From: Rhododendron vialii
Lineage: Eukaryota > Streptophyta > Magnoliopsida > Ericales > Ericaceae
Assembly (NCBI RefSeq): GCF_030253575.1
Contig: NC_080567.1
Coordinates: 35,431,501 to 35,495,500 of the forward strand
Direction: 5' to 3'
DNA: 64,000 nucleotides
Under the pieces are notes generated by a model. It made no database searches. It worked only from the letters and a program-made list of their open reading frames with translations, and had not been told where the DNA came from. The position numbers and the translations under genes are program-made. This document shows, in pieces, positions 34,923 through 46,600 of the stretch (its first letter is position 1; every line of letters begins with the position of its first letter).

Positions 34923-35391
34923 TGTTAAGGAAATAGAATTTCACATTGCTTGAGAGTGGAATAGGTGATCACTTAATAACATCTGAGACCTCTCCACTCA
35001 TTGCCAATTGGTTTTGAGATGGATATAAAGTTTCTACATGGTATCAGAGCGGGGCCCGTTCCACCCCACATTTTAAAAATTAACAATCCACACCCCACGA
35101 TGACAGACCAGCAAAAAGGCTGCACGATGATAGGACCCAAAAGTGGCCACACGTGACAGGCATTTTAAAAATTAACAATCCACACCCCACGATGACAGAC
35201 CAGCAAAAAGACGATGATAGGACCCAAAGGTGGCCACACGTGACAGACCTCAAATGCGGCTGCACGTGAGGGGGATTTTAAGGAAATAGAATTCCACATT
35301 GCTTGAGAGTGGAATGGGTGATCACTTAATAACATCTGAGACCTCTCCACTCATTGCCAATTAGTTTTGAGATGAATATAAAGTTTCTACA
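34923..35391 (+). mobile_element. Complete TRIM retrotransposon with target duplication
   Basis: Two 116-bp LTRs (34923-35038, 35276-35391), nearly identical, starting TGTTAAGG/TTTTAAGG and ending TTTCTACA. The primer site TGGTATCAGAGC directly follows the left LTR (35039-35050), and a purine tract 'gtgagggggat' precedes the right LTR. A perfect 5-bp duplication CATAG flanks it (34918-34922, 35392-35396). The internal part holds an 80-bp tandem duplication ('aacaatccacaccccacgat' twice). It is non-coding and must be mobilised by another element. Confidence 0.92.
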
Positions 35392-35704
35392 CATAGAAAG
35401 GAAATTGATAGCAATTACAAGGATATTGATAAAAAAATAAATTAACTTTTCTCATCACATCCTATCTATAATCATCAAGCTCAAAGTAAACTAATATAAC
35501 ATGTGTCATTATCTATAATATTGGTGCATGCGGACCTTGATGAAAATCATTATTAAGTTGGCTTCTTTAAATTTTTCAAGGACATGGGAGGCTCCTGGAT
35601 AAAAGAGAGGTCATGTGACCCAATGGGTTTGAAATCTCATTAAAGGAGTACTGTACATATCGTAGACGTGTTTTTTCTTTTCTAATTTTGACCCAACTAA
35701 AACA

Positions 35705-37198
35705 TCCCTAAATATCCCAGTTTGTGGTCGGTTGTACGTTGGAATTTTTCGCCGCGGAACATTCATGAATCCTCAGTCGATTCGCCCCTAAATTTTGTCG
35801 ATTACGGAAGGGGAGTTGAAAAAATTCCTAGACAAGAAAAAAGTTAAAGAAAGTAAGCAAGCGCGGCCGGTTTAACAGTTGACTGCAGCATATCCTGCGA
35901 ACTACCTAGAAAACTTTTGAAATATTCATGTTTGGTCAAAGAATCTTGAAGCATTTTCTTTTTAGTGGTTCGAACTAACCACACTATATATGCAAGGAGT
36001 TAGTTGCCGAAATTGTTAGCAGATCACAAACGTAGTCTGAAGAAAGAGAAGTTTGCCAAACAAATTAAGCATATGTCAAATGAATCTTTGCCAATCAGCT
36101 GGCATGATACGGTGGGCCCTTTCCATTTTTAAAAGGGTGAAGGCTCGACAAGCCATCTGTCTCCTTTTTCTCATGTTCATTCCTCCTGGATTTAGCTTTT
36201 TTAACAATCAATTTTGCAAACTAGTCTATAGCCGGCCATGCAGTTAGCCGCCTGATAGACCAGCCGCGAAGTGTCACTAACTGATGGGGATATGACTTTG
36301 ATGATCACTAGCGTCTAGCCACCGCTGCAGCAACAATTAATAGACGAAAATTATGGGCCTTTCTTTGGTTTGGCCTTCTTTGGTGAGAGTGATGAAGAGT
36401 GAGAGCCTGTATTCATGGGGGCATATGCACTAGAGAAGTTTTTTAACAGAAGATCGATTTAGTTTTTAATTTTATGAACACCCCACAAGATCGATGTAGT
36501 TTTTTTTTTTGTTTTTAATCGATAGAAGAGGTCATTTACGTTATCATGAAATACTACAAAGTATAAATCCGTGACACTACATCAACTGTGAGAGTACATG
36601 AGACAACCAAGCCTAACAACTCAACCAATACAAAAAATAAACCTATTATATGGTAGAAATGAATAAAGAGATCGATGAAAAGCTCATTAAGGAAAGAACA
36701 CATACACGCAGGTGGAGAGGATTTGAACTCCTGACCTCCTAACCTCCTAGTGAGATGCAAGAGTCCTGGCTAACTGAGTTATCCCCGGCCAGTTGGTTCC
36801 ATTAGTAAGTACGGTTTGTTCATTTTTTGTCTCAAAATCTCCTATGCACAATTCCCAATAAATTTTCTCTATCTATCTCTCTCCAGTTTCCACTCATTAC
36901 TCTCAAAATCCAAACCAAACCGGGTATAATTTCAAAATGTGCAATAACTAGCTACTTTCTAAAATGCCATCAAAATTCGTTTCTAACAACATTATTAATT
37001 TTGAATACTAGAATTTGTGGTTTCTGTTTATTTGTGTGGAATACAATACTTCTTAAGTTATTTCTCCTATCTCTGAAAAAAGATATATACTGATTAGATC
37101 ACTAGATATAAGGTTGATAAAATAATCAAGCAGCGAATTATCCAAACTTGGTTAAAAAGCTGAACGAGCTTAATTTATATGTTCAAGTTTGGCTTATT
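35705..37198. other. Intergenic, no gene seen
   Basis: No coding region was recognised apart from the SINE listed at 36499-36790. The open frames at 36053-36247 and 36827-37093 have no motif or splice context that I can support. Confidence 0.55.
36499..36790 (-). mobile_element. tRNA-derived SINE
   Basis: On the minus strand it starts GGCCGGGGATAACTCAGTTA (tRNA-like 5' end with an A box). About 50 bp later comes GGAGTTCAAATCCTC, a B box, then a tRNA-unrelated body ending in poly-A (poly-T at 36499-36510 on the plus strand). The internal Pol III promoter arrangement supports a SINE. No target duplication was found. Confidence 0.7.
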
Positions 37199-37298
37199 TA
37201 TCAATGGGGATGGATTTAGGGACAAAACATTAATTTGCCAAACTTTTAACACTAAATCCTAATCATTGCTTTAGATGGCTAGGATTAAAAATAAAAAG

Positions 37299-37340
<42 letters not shown>

Positions 37341-39106
37341 CAAGTGTCAATTGTAAATCCCAAATCCAAAATAGGGGCACCCCCAAACATGGACGTAAAT
37401 GAAAAACAAGCACAATAATCCAAATGAAAATCTAGGCAAAACAAAAAAAAAAATGTATCTCACTGAATCTTTTTCTTCCACGATGATTAATTTTCACCAA
37501 ACAAAACAAAAATGAACAATAAATAGCAACAAGAGGATAGCATAGTTACATCAATTGAAAATAAAACACACCCATTTACAGATTTCATTTGACACCTAAA
37601 TTAGATATGATTGTGTGCCGAGTCGTCTGCTACCGTTGCGCGGAGCAGCCGAATCTGCATTTCTTTCCTGTTTTGTTTCTTTCAAAACGGGGAAGGCCGA
37701 GAGCAGGGGAGGGAGAGAGAGAGGTTCAACACATATAATGTCGCGGACGAGCTGCAATCGAGAGAGCCCGTGGGTTGCATGTCTTCGTATGGTGATGCAA
37801 TATCACAAAAAATCTAGATCTTTTTACAAGTGTATCTTATTTTTCCTTTTGATCTTGATGGATATTAGGGCGTAGTATCTAAAGAATAGTGGGTGTGATT
37901 TTTGTGTACTTTGTCTATTTCTCTAATAAGACTTCTTGTGACATTATATTGGACATTATTCCTGGAGGTAATTTGGCAATGGGGTGTTGGTAGGAGAGTG
38001 GGTGGGGAGGGGATGTCGTGAGGAGAGCGAGAGAGAGAGGTACAACACGTGAGAAAGAGGGAAAGAGAAAGAAAGTGTGGTCTTTTTGCTTTTAATCCTA
38101 GCAATCCAAAGCAATGGTTAGGATTTAATGTCAAAAGTATTAGCAAATGTCTTGTCCCTAGATCCATCCCCTTTATCTTTTTTTTTGAACACATTCAATT
38201 CATTTCATAACAAAGCCCGAAGGCAATACAGATTTTATCAAAAATACAAGAATTAGCCAAAACTACCCAGACTTCAACACAGGCACCCCCTGCAGAAGCA
38301 AGACCGGCGAAATCGCCAGATGAGAACCAATTAAGGCCTAGATAGTAGAGAATCCAAACGGACCGGACCCCAGCTCAAACCCGATAAGCGCATATGAAAT
38401 CTGGACGGCGAGAGCCGTTCACCGGAGCAGAAGTCAGCAGCACACCCCATCACCGACAACAGCACCCAGACGAACCTCAACCCACCAACAACCCCAACTA
38501 CGGACAATCCTTAATAGGCGCCGCATTATTTGCCCACCTCCTCTTCCACACCAGATTTGGGGAAGCCAAACTAGTATCAAACCGGACTGATTAGGGGGAA
38601 ACCCAAATCAGCCGGTAGAACCGAGCCAAACGGCCGGACAAAAAAAGAAAGACAAAGAAAGAAACAAAAACCTAACCTCAACGCCGCCCCCCACCTCGCC
38701 GTTATTTGCAACCCACCTCCTACGCCCTCTGAACCGTCAGCCCCGCCACCAGATCTTGAGGTTGAGGAGGAGCCCGGACCAAACTAGGCTCACAGGCCGC
38801 CGGCCGGAGTCTAGAGGCGCACTCAGCAACACTCAAGCCAAAACCAAAATCAGAGGAAAGACTGAAAACAAACCCAGAGAAGAGAGAGGGGGAGAAGAGA
38901 GGGAGAGGAAGGGAAAGGGGAGGAGGAGCTCCGGGGGGAGGGGAAAGAGAGGAGGTGGCGGCCCCCTCCCCCGGAGAAAACCAGATCTGGAAAAAGGGGT
39001 GGGTTTTCTCGGGGAAAAGTCTAGAGAGAGAAATATAGAGATAGAAATACCTATGTTGATAATTATCTCTAGAGTGAACCTAGTGTGATCCATCCCCTTT
39101 ATCAAT
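37199..39106. mobile_element. TIR transposon interrupted by a retroposon
   Basis: The left end 'tatcaatggggatggattta' through 'ggctaggattaaaa' pairs with the inverse 'tttaatcctagcaatcc' through 'tagatccatcccctttatc' on the right, over about 105 bp. The right end is split by the insertion at 38178-39086; the last bases resume at 39104. A (CT)n tract lies inside at 37300-37337, with a GA-rich part at about 38020-38075. No transposase is seen. Confidence 0.72.
38178..39086 (-). mobile_element. Non-LTR retroposon (LINE-derived, 909 bp) with 17-bp target duplication
   Basis: Flanked by a perfect 17-bp direct repeat GATCCATCCCCTTTATC at 38161-38177 and 39087-39103. The plus strand begins with a poly-T run (38178-38185), so the element is inserted in minus orientation with a poly-A tail. 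The other end is G/A-rich ('ggggagaagagagggag'), like the C/T-rich 5' leaders of plant LINEs. No reverse transcriptase is encoded; it is a short derivative, probably mobilised by a LINE. Confidence 0.85.
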
Positions 39107-40573
39107 TGAGTCAATTTCACAAGTTCTAATTGAGCTGATCTCGAGTAGGTGAGCTGAATAGTAGTTGTTCAAACTTAAGTTTGACAACCTAACGAACTTC
39201 ATCCCTATTCAACAATTGCCTAGGTGAGTTGGTATGTGAAATTACCTTCTTGCCCTCCTCCAAAAAAAAACCTAACGAACTTCATAAATATTCAAGTTTG
39301 CCCAGCCAGCTTATTTGTGTATGGAGATCGAGTTCCAGGGTGGCTAATACCATGGTCCATAACACCAGTTTGCCCAGCCCGCTTATTTGTGTATTGTTGA
39401 GCCTAAAATTGGGGTTTGGTCCGAGTCAAGTTAAAACTATAAAGCCCAGATTATTCATTTTGGGCCAGGCTTCATGGTTGTTTAAAGCTACCCCCAGAAT
39501 ATTGGGTATCTTTTTTTTGTTTCTGAATTCCAGTTCCCTTTTTTATTTACACAAGAAAGATACGCCCAGAATATCGGATATATATTTTTTTATAACCGCA
39601 TTTCCAAGTCAGCTTACGCGCATCTCGACTAATTCCGAGGTCCTGAAGGTAACGATCGGGCATAACCCCCAATGGCCCAAGGTTTGAGATGGTTGGCTTC
39701 CATGGGATTCGAAAATGCGAACCTCGTCGTCAAACGCTTATTATTTTCTCATATCCACTTTGCGGATAAAACTGGTTTGATGAACGATTTCAAAAGTTCT
39801 GTTACAAAAGAACTTATGAATAACAATGCATTTTCTTGTAGAATACCATAAATCGTCCTGGAAAAAAATGATCCCCACTCTCAAACTTGGGCCGAGTTCT
39901 TAAAAACCTACTGTAGTATTTTAATGGATGTTTGATCGTTTCACACGTTTTAGATGAGACCCTAAATATTATAACTGGACCGAATAATCTCTCCCAAACC
40001 ATTTGTTTGAACAACCACCCGAAGGCATTGGTCTTTCTCTTTTCTCAAAAATGACAGATTAGCAACCAAAAGATTCTGGGCCAAAATGTAAAATATTAAT
40101 AGAGCTACTTTTAAAAATATATATATTTAAAAACCTCATGTGTCCAAACCAGCTTGAGCGCATCTCGACTAGTTTTGGAGGATCAATTAATTCCACCATC
40201 CACTTGTGAGGGTCCTAATTAGAATCAAATCAAAACTTTGTATGGACTGGCGTTAAAAGAATGGATAGCACATGAGAAGCTTTAGAAGGGAGCAAATCTC
40301 TAAATTTCATATCTTTACCACTAATAACAAGCCAACCTTGGAGTTAAAATATTAGAGCTATTATCCTCAACAGTTCCGATATTGGTAAACCAAGCAAAAG
40401 AGTTACTCCGTAATACTTACTCCTAGTAATAATTGAAACCGGACTGGATTTTGTTTGGTGAACCGCCGAGGACCATGGAATTACGGTCTCGGTCTAAACC
40501 TGCACGTGCAAGTGATGATGATCTCTTCCAGATATTTCTCTGCTGTTTCTCTCAACAATTATTGTGAAGAAAA
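39107..40573. other. Intergenic, no gene seen
   Basis: No supportable coding region. Short fragments 'gcgcatctcgactaattcc' (39618) and 'gcgcatctcgactagtttt' (40150) are related to each other and to pieces at about 26262 and 29893, which suggests remnants of one old SINE-like repeat. Confidence 0.5.
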
Positions 40574-40956
40574 CCGAAATGCTACTGGTACATACAATAT
40601 GTGCACAGATTTTGTGGTGGAGCCCACCACGGGTCTCACATAAATGATCCGAGCCGTTCATTAAATGTAAAATATTTTTTTCAAGGGTTCCTATAAAAAA
40701 TTAGCTCAATCCAATACCTATAGGTGCTTGATCTAATCATCTAACTTTTCATTACCCAGAAATCTGAATGGAAATTTAGATGATTGGATCGAGCACTTAT
40801 AGATATTACATTGAGCTGATTTTTTACGGGGACTCTTGAAAAAATATTTTACATTTAATGAATGGATCGGATCATTTGTGTGGGACCCGTGGTGGGCCCC
40901 ACTACAAAATCTGTGCACAATCTGTGCACAGATTGTATGTACCAGTAGCATGGTTC
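40574..40956. mobile_element. MULE-type MITE with 9-bp target duplication, copy 2
   Basis: Same family as 30052-30443, sharing 'cccaccacgggt', 'gagccgttcattaaatgtaa' and 'gctcaatccaatacctatag'. The ends 'atgctactggtacatac' are exact inverses. The flanking 9-bp duplication TGAAGAAAA is perfect at 40565-40573 and 40957-40965. Confidence 0.9.
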
Positions 40957-40965
40957 TGAAGAAAA

Positions 40966-43400
40966 TCAGGTTGGCAAGAAACGAACGACAGGTCAAGATC
41001 TACATACAATCAAACTACAAGGTTTGGCTAGTTTCTTGCCACTTCCACATAAAGATAAAAAAAGTTGGGTGAGTTCAATGTAATGTCCCATTTAGAGTTA
41101 GGATAAGTTCAACGATTCGGGGCATGGGCATGGCATGCATGTCATTTTCATCCTCGTGGATGAGGATAATTAGTGAGTGAGATGGCCATATTATTGGTAT
41201 TTGCTAGATTTTGTCAATTTTCTTTTGACTTTGCGTAGAGATACACTAAAAAGAAAAATACTAATAATTACCCATTAGTAACTTGGCAAAAAAAAAACCC
41301 GTTAGTGCTCCGACGCGCCAATGGCAGATCAAGTTATGTATCCGAGTCAAGTTACGTGCACCTTAACTAATTTTCTCTCTGGTCCGATTAAAAACAAATC
41401 ATGCACGTCGAAATTAAAAAATTTACAAAAAAATTACTAGGCAATTATGCGGGAGAACAAACCTTTCATTCAACCGAACTAAACAAGAAATTAATTTCTT
41501 ACTGCCTAGCTTCAATAATCAAGCACCAGTCAATTGTCTACCCTTGGGCTAAAATTCCTAGGTTTTCTTCTTGTCAAATGTCAATATCACTTACCAACAA
41601 CTGGCCACGTGTTAGAAGCACAGCACCTCGATTTACTATTGGATTGTGCTTTTGGCGTAGAGGATCCGGTGGAACGTGGGCCAATCATGCTGTTGGGTGC
41701 TGACGGAATTACGACGTAGTTTACCGACTGCACAATCTATTTTACCAACTGCACAATTAATCTATGCACTATTCATTTCATTTCCCAAAATAAATTCTCA
41801 CATCAACACAAAAAATTGAACCAAGTGGGTGTTTTTTCGTCGGGATTATTTCTCTTCTTAATAGGGGTTTGTAGTTTGGTTGGGTTTATGATGGTTTAAT
41901 TATTGGGCTTAATTATCTCGTAGACTCTTACACAATCGATGTAGTGTCCTGTGAATTATACTTTGTAATTTATACATGATGTAAAAATCTCTCCTATCGA
42001 TTGACAAGAAAAATACGAAAAATTGAGCGTGTTTAAACTTCTCTTATGCGTGTGCGATGGAAAGAGAGTTGGGGCACTACTTGACAATACTCATGCACTG
42101 GATAGGGGAGAAAATTAATTGAGGTACTCTAAGTTGAACTATACACCCGTAACCATTGATCAAAAATAGAAAAGGAAAAAGAACAATAACTTCATCTACC
42201 ACATATTGATGCACAAACGTGTAATGGAGGAGGCATTGGCGCCCGCCACGTAACGCACTGAATTATATATCCATAAACGCACAAATTTATAAAAATGAAG
42301 GGCAAGTAATTCTTCTATATACGCGTTGGATAACCCTAACAAATCAAATCTTCTTCTCCAAAAAATTTCTTTACAGAATTTGTTATCTATCTATAGTATC
42401 TAATCTAAATACATAAATCAAGTTCCTCTTAATTTGATTAACTAGCATTACGTTTTTTTTCCCGCTGTAATGTGAACTTGAAAGAAAAGAGCTAGGAAGC
42501 TCTACCTAAAAAGAATGCCTCGAATTAAAACCTTTTCCAATTAAAGAAGATGAAAGTTGAGCTTGACATCCCTTTTCAGAATAGAAAATTTTATTTTTAA
42601 AAGGCAAATTGTTAGTGTTTATATTGAGCTTAAATTCTCCCTCGAGTCCGTGGCGACTCCAGGATTTTTTTTAGTGGGTTCATTTGATATTTTCGAAATG
42701 TTCGATCTAGTTCCGTTAAAATTGTTATTTTTTAAGTACTTATTTTATGTTTTATGAAACAGGTCATTCTTTCACTACACGTCACATTTAATTCAAAAAT
42801 TAAGTACTTACTTATTTGAGTTAGGGGAACATTCCCAACACAAGCAAACCACAATATGTAACCCACAATTTCTACACTTGTACATCCAAAACCACCCGTA
42901 ATTTAAAACGACGACCTTGAAACTTGCTTTTGTGCAAGCTCATCAACCGATGGTTGTCCAACACTCAAAATAATTCGAACCGTTCATCTTGTAGAGCTCA
43001 CAAAATAAAGTATTCAGGCAAAAAAATCAATTTTATCGGACATTCAAAATTGAATTTTGGTTTATAAAATAGACGACCTAGATTTTGTCAATAGTTTTTA
43101 AGTTGAAATGTGCATGACCGTCCATTTTATAAACCAAAATTCAATTATAATATGAATGTCTGTTAAAATTGATTTTTTGCATGGATATACTGTTTTGCAA
43201 TGAACGCGCGGTGAAGCCCACAATGAAATGGTTTCCGCCTCATCCGGAAATAATTTTTCATCCTATCACGTGGAAAACTGGAAATCGCAATTAATAGAGT
43301 AAAAATAGTGTGAACGCCTGAACGGGTGCTCCTGAAAACACGACGCAAGAACGCAACGATGCTCGATGACCAACGTAGAATACCGAAAATACCCTCACCT
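40966..43400. other. Intergenic upstream of CAD, no gene seen
   Basis: AT-rich with no supportable coding region. A fold-back lies at about 42985-43200 (arms 'ttgaattttggtttataaaa' and its inverse 'ttttataaaccaaaattcaa'). The stretch directly upstream of CAD (43220-43480) has no recognised repeat. Confidence 0.55.
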
Positions 43401-43497
43401 ACTCCACGCCCGGTTTTAGATGAGATGATGAGACGTCGCCTTTCTAGCTAGTGCTTACCTTTCTTTCATCTCATGCATTGTCCCCTTCTTCTTCCTG

Positions 43498-43507
43498 TAT
43501 ATATATA
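43498..43507 (+). promoter_or_regulatory. Putative TATA box of CAD
   Basis: TATATATATA about 108 bp upstream of the CAD start codon, followed by a (CT)n tract at about 43549-43582 that would lie in the leader. Called from consensus and position only. Confidence 0.5.
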
Positions 43508-43546
43508 CACACGCACTAGACGCATCCTTCTTATCCCAAAGCCCCC

Positions 43547-43583
<37 letters not shown>

Positions 43584-43614
43584 AGTTTTTCTGCCGAAGT
43601 TCGATCAAAAGAAA

Positions 43615-46600
43615 ATGGGCAGTTTGGAAGGGGAAAGGACGACAACAGGATGGGCAGCGACGGACCCTTCTGGGGTTCTCTCTCCCTACACCTACTGCCT
43701 CAGGTAACGTAATCTCAACCCCTCCCTCCTCCTCCTCCTCCATCAGTTTTTCTCGATCTTTCCAAATTTTCAATTGCGTAATCCTCAAAAAAAAAAAAAT
43801 TCAGTTGTGTGTATGCGTTTAGGTGATATCCTCTTCTCTCACAAATACGTGGTGGTGTTTTTTTTCTTAATTTACAGGAATACTGGCCCCGAAGATGTAT
43901 TCATCAAAGTCATTTGCTGCGGAATCTGCCACACTGATATCCACCAGATCAAAAATGACCTTGGCATGTCCCATTACCCCATGGTTCCGGGGTCTCTCTC
44001 TCTCTCTCTCTCTCCACACACGCTCACGGAGTCACTGTATATGTATATGCACTCGTCTACATCGGGTCTAACTATTTAGTAATCTGATAGTACCGTCACG
44101 TGATGTTCCGAATTATTTTGGCACCACATATTTTTATGGAATCCACAATTGTGATTATGAAAAACATGTAAATTTGTGATTCTGAAATGATCTGAAATAT
44201 CATGTGACGATGTTCTCGGACTATTAAATAATTCTAAACCTTGCAAGGGTCTGGTGGGGGCGCTTTACCACTTACTTTCGAAAGAAATTCGTTTTCACAA
44301 TCACATCATTTATTAGGTGATCCTATGACCTTAAAAATGTTATCACAAATTTATCTTTATTCTTGTACGTGTCGTGCTTTTTCCTCATTATTTTCTTTTA
44401 CCAAACTTGTACGATTTATTTAGCTCAAGTTTTACTTTATTTACTTTCCTTCTCTATTTATTCTCAAATTCTCCCCCCTTTCACTTTATAACATTTTTTC
44501 CTCCCATTTGTTTCCTTCACCAAAAATTCATCCCTGTCTTCATATTCCTCTATGTAATCACCGCCTTCAAGGCTCCACCCTTAACAGTCACATAATCTTT
44601 TAAAATGATTTTCACTCGCTCTGTGTTTGAACGATCAATCCTCGCATTCACAAATTTTAATTGTTTCGAAGGTTTTGAAATACACTTTCATATCTAGACT
44701 CGTGCTACGGCACCTGAACCCGTTTGCGCATTCTGTGACGTAGATCCACTTGTATGCATATGGATTACTACGCATCATTCCACTATGCATGACATTGATT
44801 AAAGAATTTAATTCTCCGTAATTAGCGCTAACATTAATTTTGCCTTTTCTCTCTTTGTAAATAAAGGCATGAAGTGATCGGTGAAGTGGTAGAGCTGGGA
44901 TCCAATGTGGGCAAGTTCAGCGTAGGAGAAACAGTCGGAGTTGGGTGCATCGTTGGAAGCTGCGGAAGTTGCAGGCCGTGCAAATCAGACGTCGAGCAAT
45001 ACTGCAACAAGAAGATCTGGTCCTACAACGATGTCTACACCGACGGCAAGCCCACCCAGGGAGGATTCGCCGGGTCCATGGTCGTCGATCAAAAGTAATC
45101 CCACGTACCCTTTACAAATTGTGCTTGATTTCATCATGTACCACCATCGTTGCACTGAATTATACCCATTTTCCTAGTAGTCAATAATTTTGGATTTATA
45201 AAATACTCTTTGACATCATGCAATATTACTGTTGGAAACAAGTAAAGAGTCTTTTATGTTAGGCACTCATAATCTTCACCTAAAACAATATCTCGAAAGT
45301 GATGTGTATGGAATAGAATTAAAGGTCCCTAGAGTTTTGAGTCGTGTAGGTTACATCCAAAATGTCATTTTCTAAGTGTATCCACAGTCGAATAATCAAA
45401 AGTTAATAATAAAAAGTTGCCACATCATCTTTTGATTATGCATTTAAAGGGTTGCTAAGGTTAGCAATGTAGAGGTCCACAATGGTTTAATCAAATTTGA
45501 ATAATCAAAACTTGCCACATCACCATTTCAATTTATAAAAATCTAAAACTTGTGAACATAAAAAACAATTTTTTTAAAATAGGTTTCAAACTAATAAAAA
45601 TAGGTTATTAGGAAAAGAGAAAATAAATTTTTGAAAACTTTGATTTAAAAAAAAGGTTTTCAGGAAAAAGTAAAAAAAAAAAACCAGTTTTCAAATAAAA
45701 AAATAGTTTTTTAAAAAGAACAGTTTTTGAAAAAATAATAATAATAAATAGTTTTTGCAAAAAAAAAAAAAGTTTTGGAAAAAAAAACAGTTTTTGCAAA
45801 AAAATAGAAACTTTTTTTAAAAGTATTTTTCTTAGAAATATATTGAAAATGGAACAGAGAGAAGGTTTTTGTGTTATGATGGTGTACTTGAATGAGAAAA
45901 TGTGAGGACAATTAAATTTGATTATTGGCAAAAAGTTGCTAATTTTGATTATCCAATGATCAAAATTTGATGAGTTGCTAAGAGATTGCTAAGTTTGATT
46001 ATTCCACTGTGAGCTCTTTTTTGAGCAAATGTTGCTAACTTTATCAACATTTTAACTTTGATTATACCACTGTGAATGCTCTAAGTAAACATTTTTGGTA
46101 CTCCCTTCTCCGTTCTCATTTAACGGTCCCTTGTTCCGTTCTAACAGGATTCAAAATGAATTATATTTTTAAACCGGTAATAAATTTTATATGTATTTTT
46201 TTTATAGATTTTAATTAGTTCTATTAGATGATGTTTTCAAAATCACATAAAACATTATATATTACGAGATATGAGCAATTGAAAAGTTGTACAAACTTTC
46301 AAAAGAGATTATCAAATAGAGATGGAGGGAGTAATTTTTTTTTTTTTTCATGGAAAAATCCTTGGCATGTAGTATTTCATGGAAAAGTCCCTTCTATGAC
46401 AATTCTTGGTGTTTTTCATTTCATGGAAAAATCCTTCGTATTTCTACTAGAAGTCTCCTCCATTGGCCATGTTCCGCTAATACTTATTTTTTTTAATTAA
46501 AGATGATGCATTATGAGAGAATAACCTGTATTATAAAGCGAAAAATAAGTACTTAAGAAATAAGAACCTTAGCGGAACAGGACCTGTTCTTTTTGTATTT

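Larger units (their letters stand above)
29685..35704 (+). repeat. Tandem duplication, unit 2 (contains the second PIP-like gene)
   Basis: Second copy of the unit described at 26063-29660, enlarged by the MITEs at 30052-30443, 30562-30848, about 30961-31135 and 32053-32478, an LTR-like region at about 31300-31930, TRIM-related fragments at 33030-33720, and a complete TRIM at 34923-35391. The flanks of the first two MITEs match uninterrupted sequence in unit 1. Confidence 0.85.

Noticed and set aside
36711..36790. A possible tRNA gene (A and B boxes present)
   Set aside because: The cloverleaf is not complete and the sequence continues into a poly-A-tailed body, which fits a SINE.
38394..39120. 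Open frames of about 65-110 codons, rich in Arg, Glu and Pro
   Set aside because: They come from the low-complexity end of a retroposon with a 17-bp target duplication; no protein family was recognised.
45608..45931. Phe/Lys-rich open frame on the minus strand
   Set aside because: A product of the A/T low-complexity tract inside CAD intron 3.
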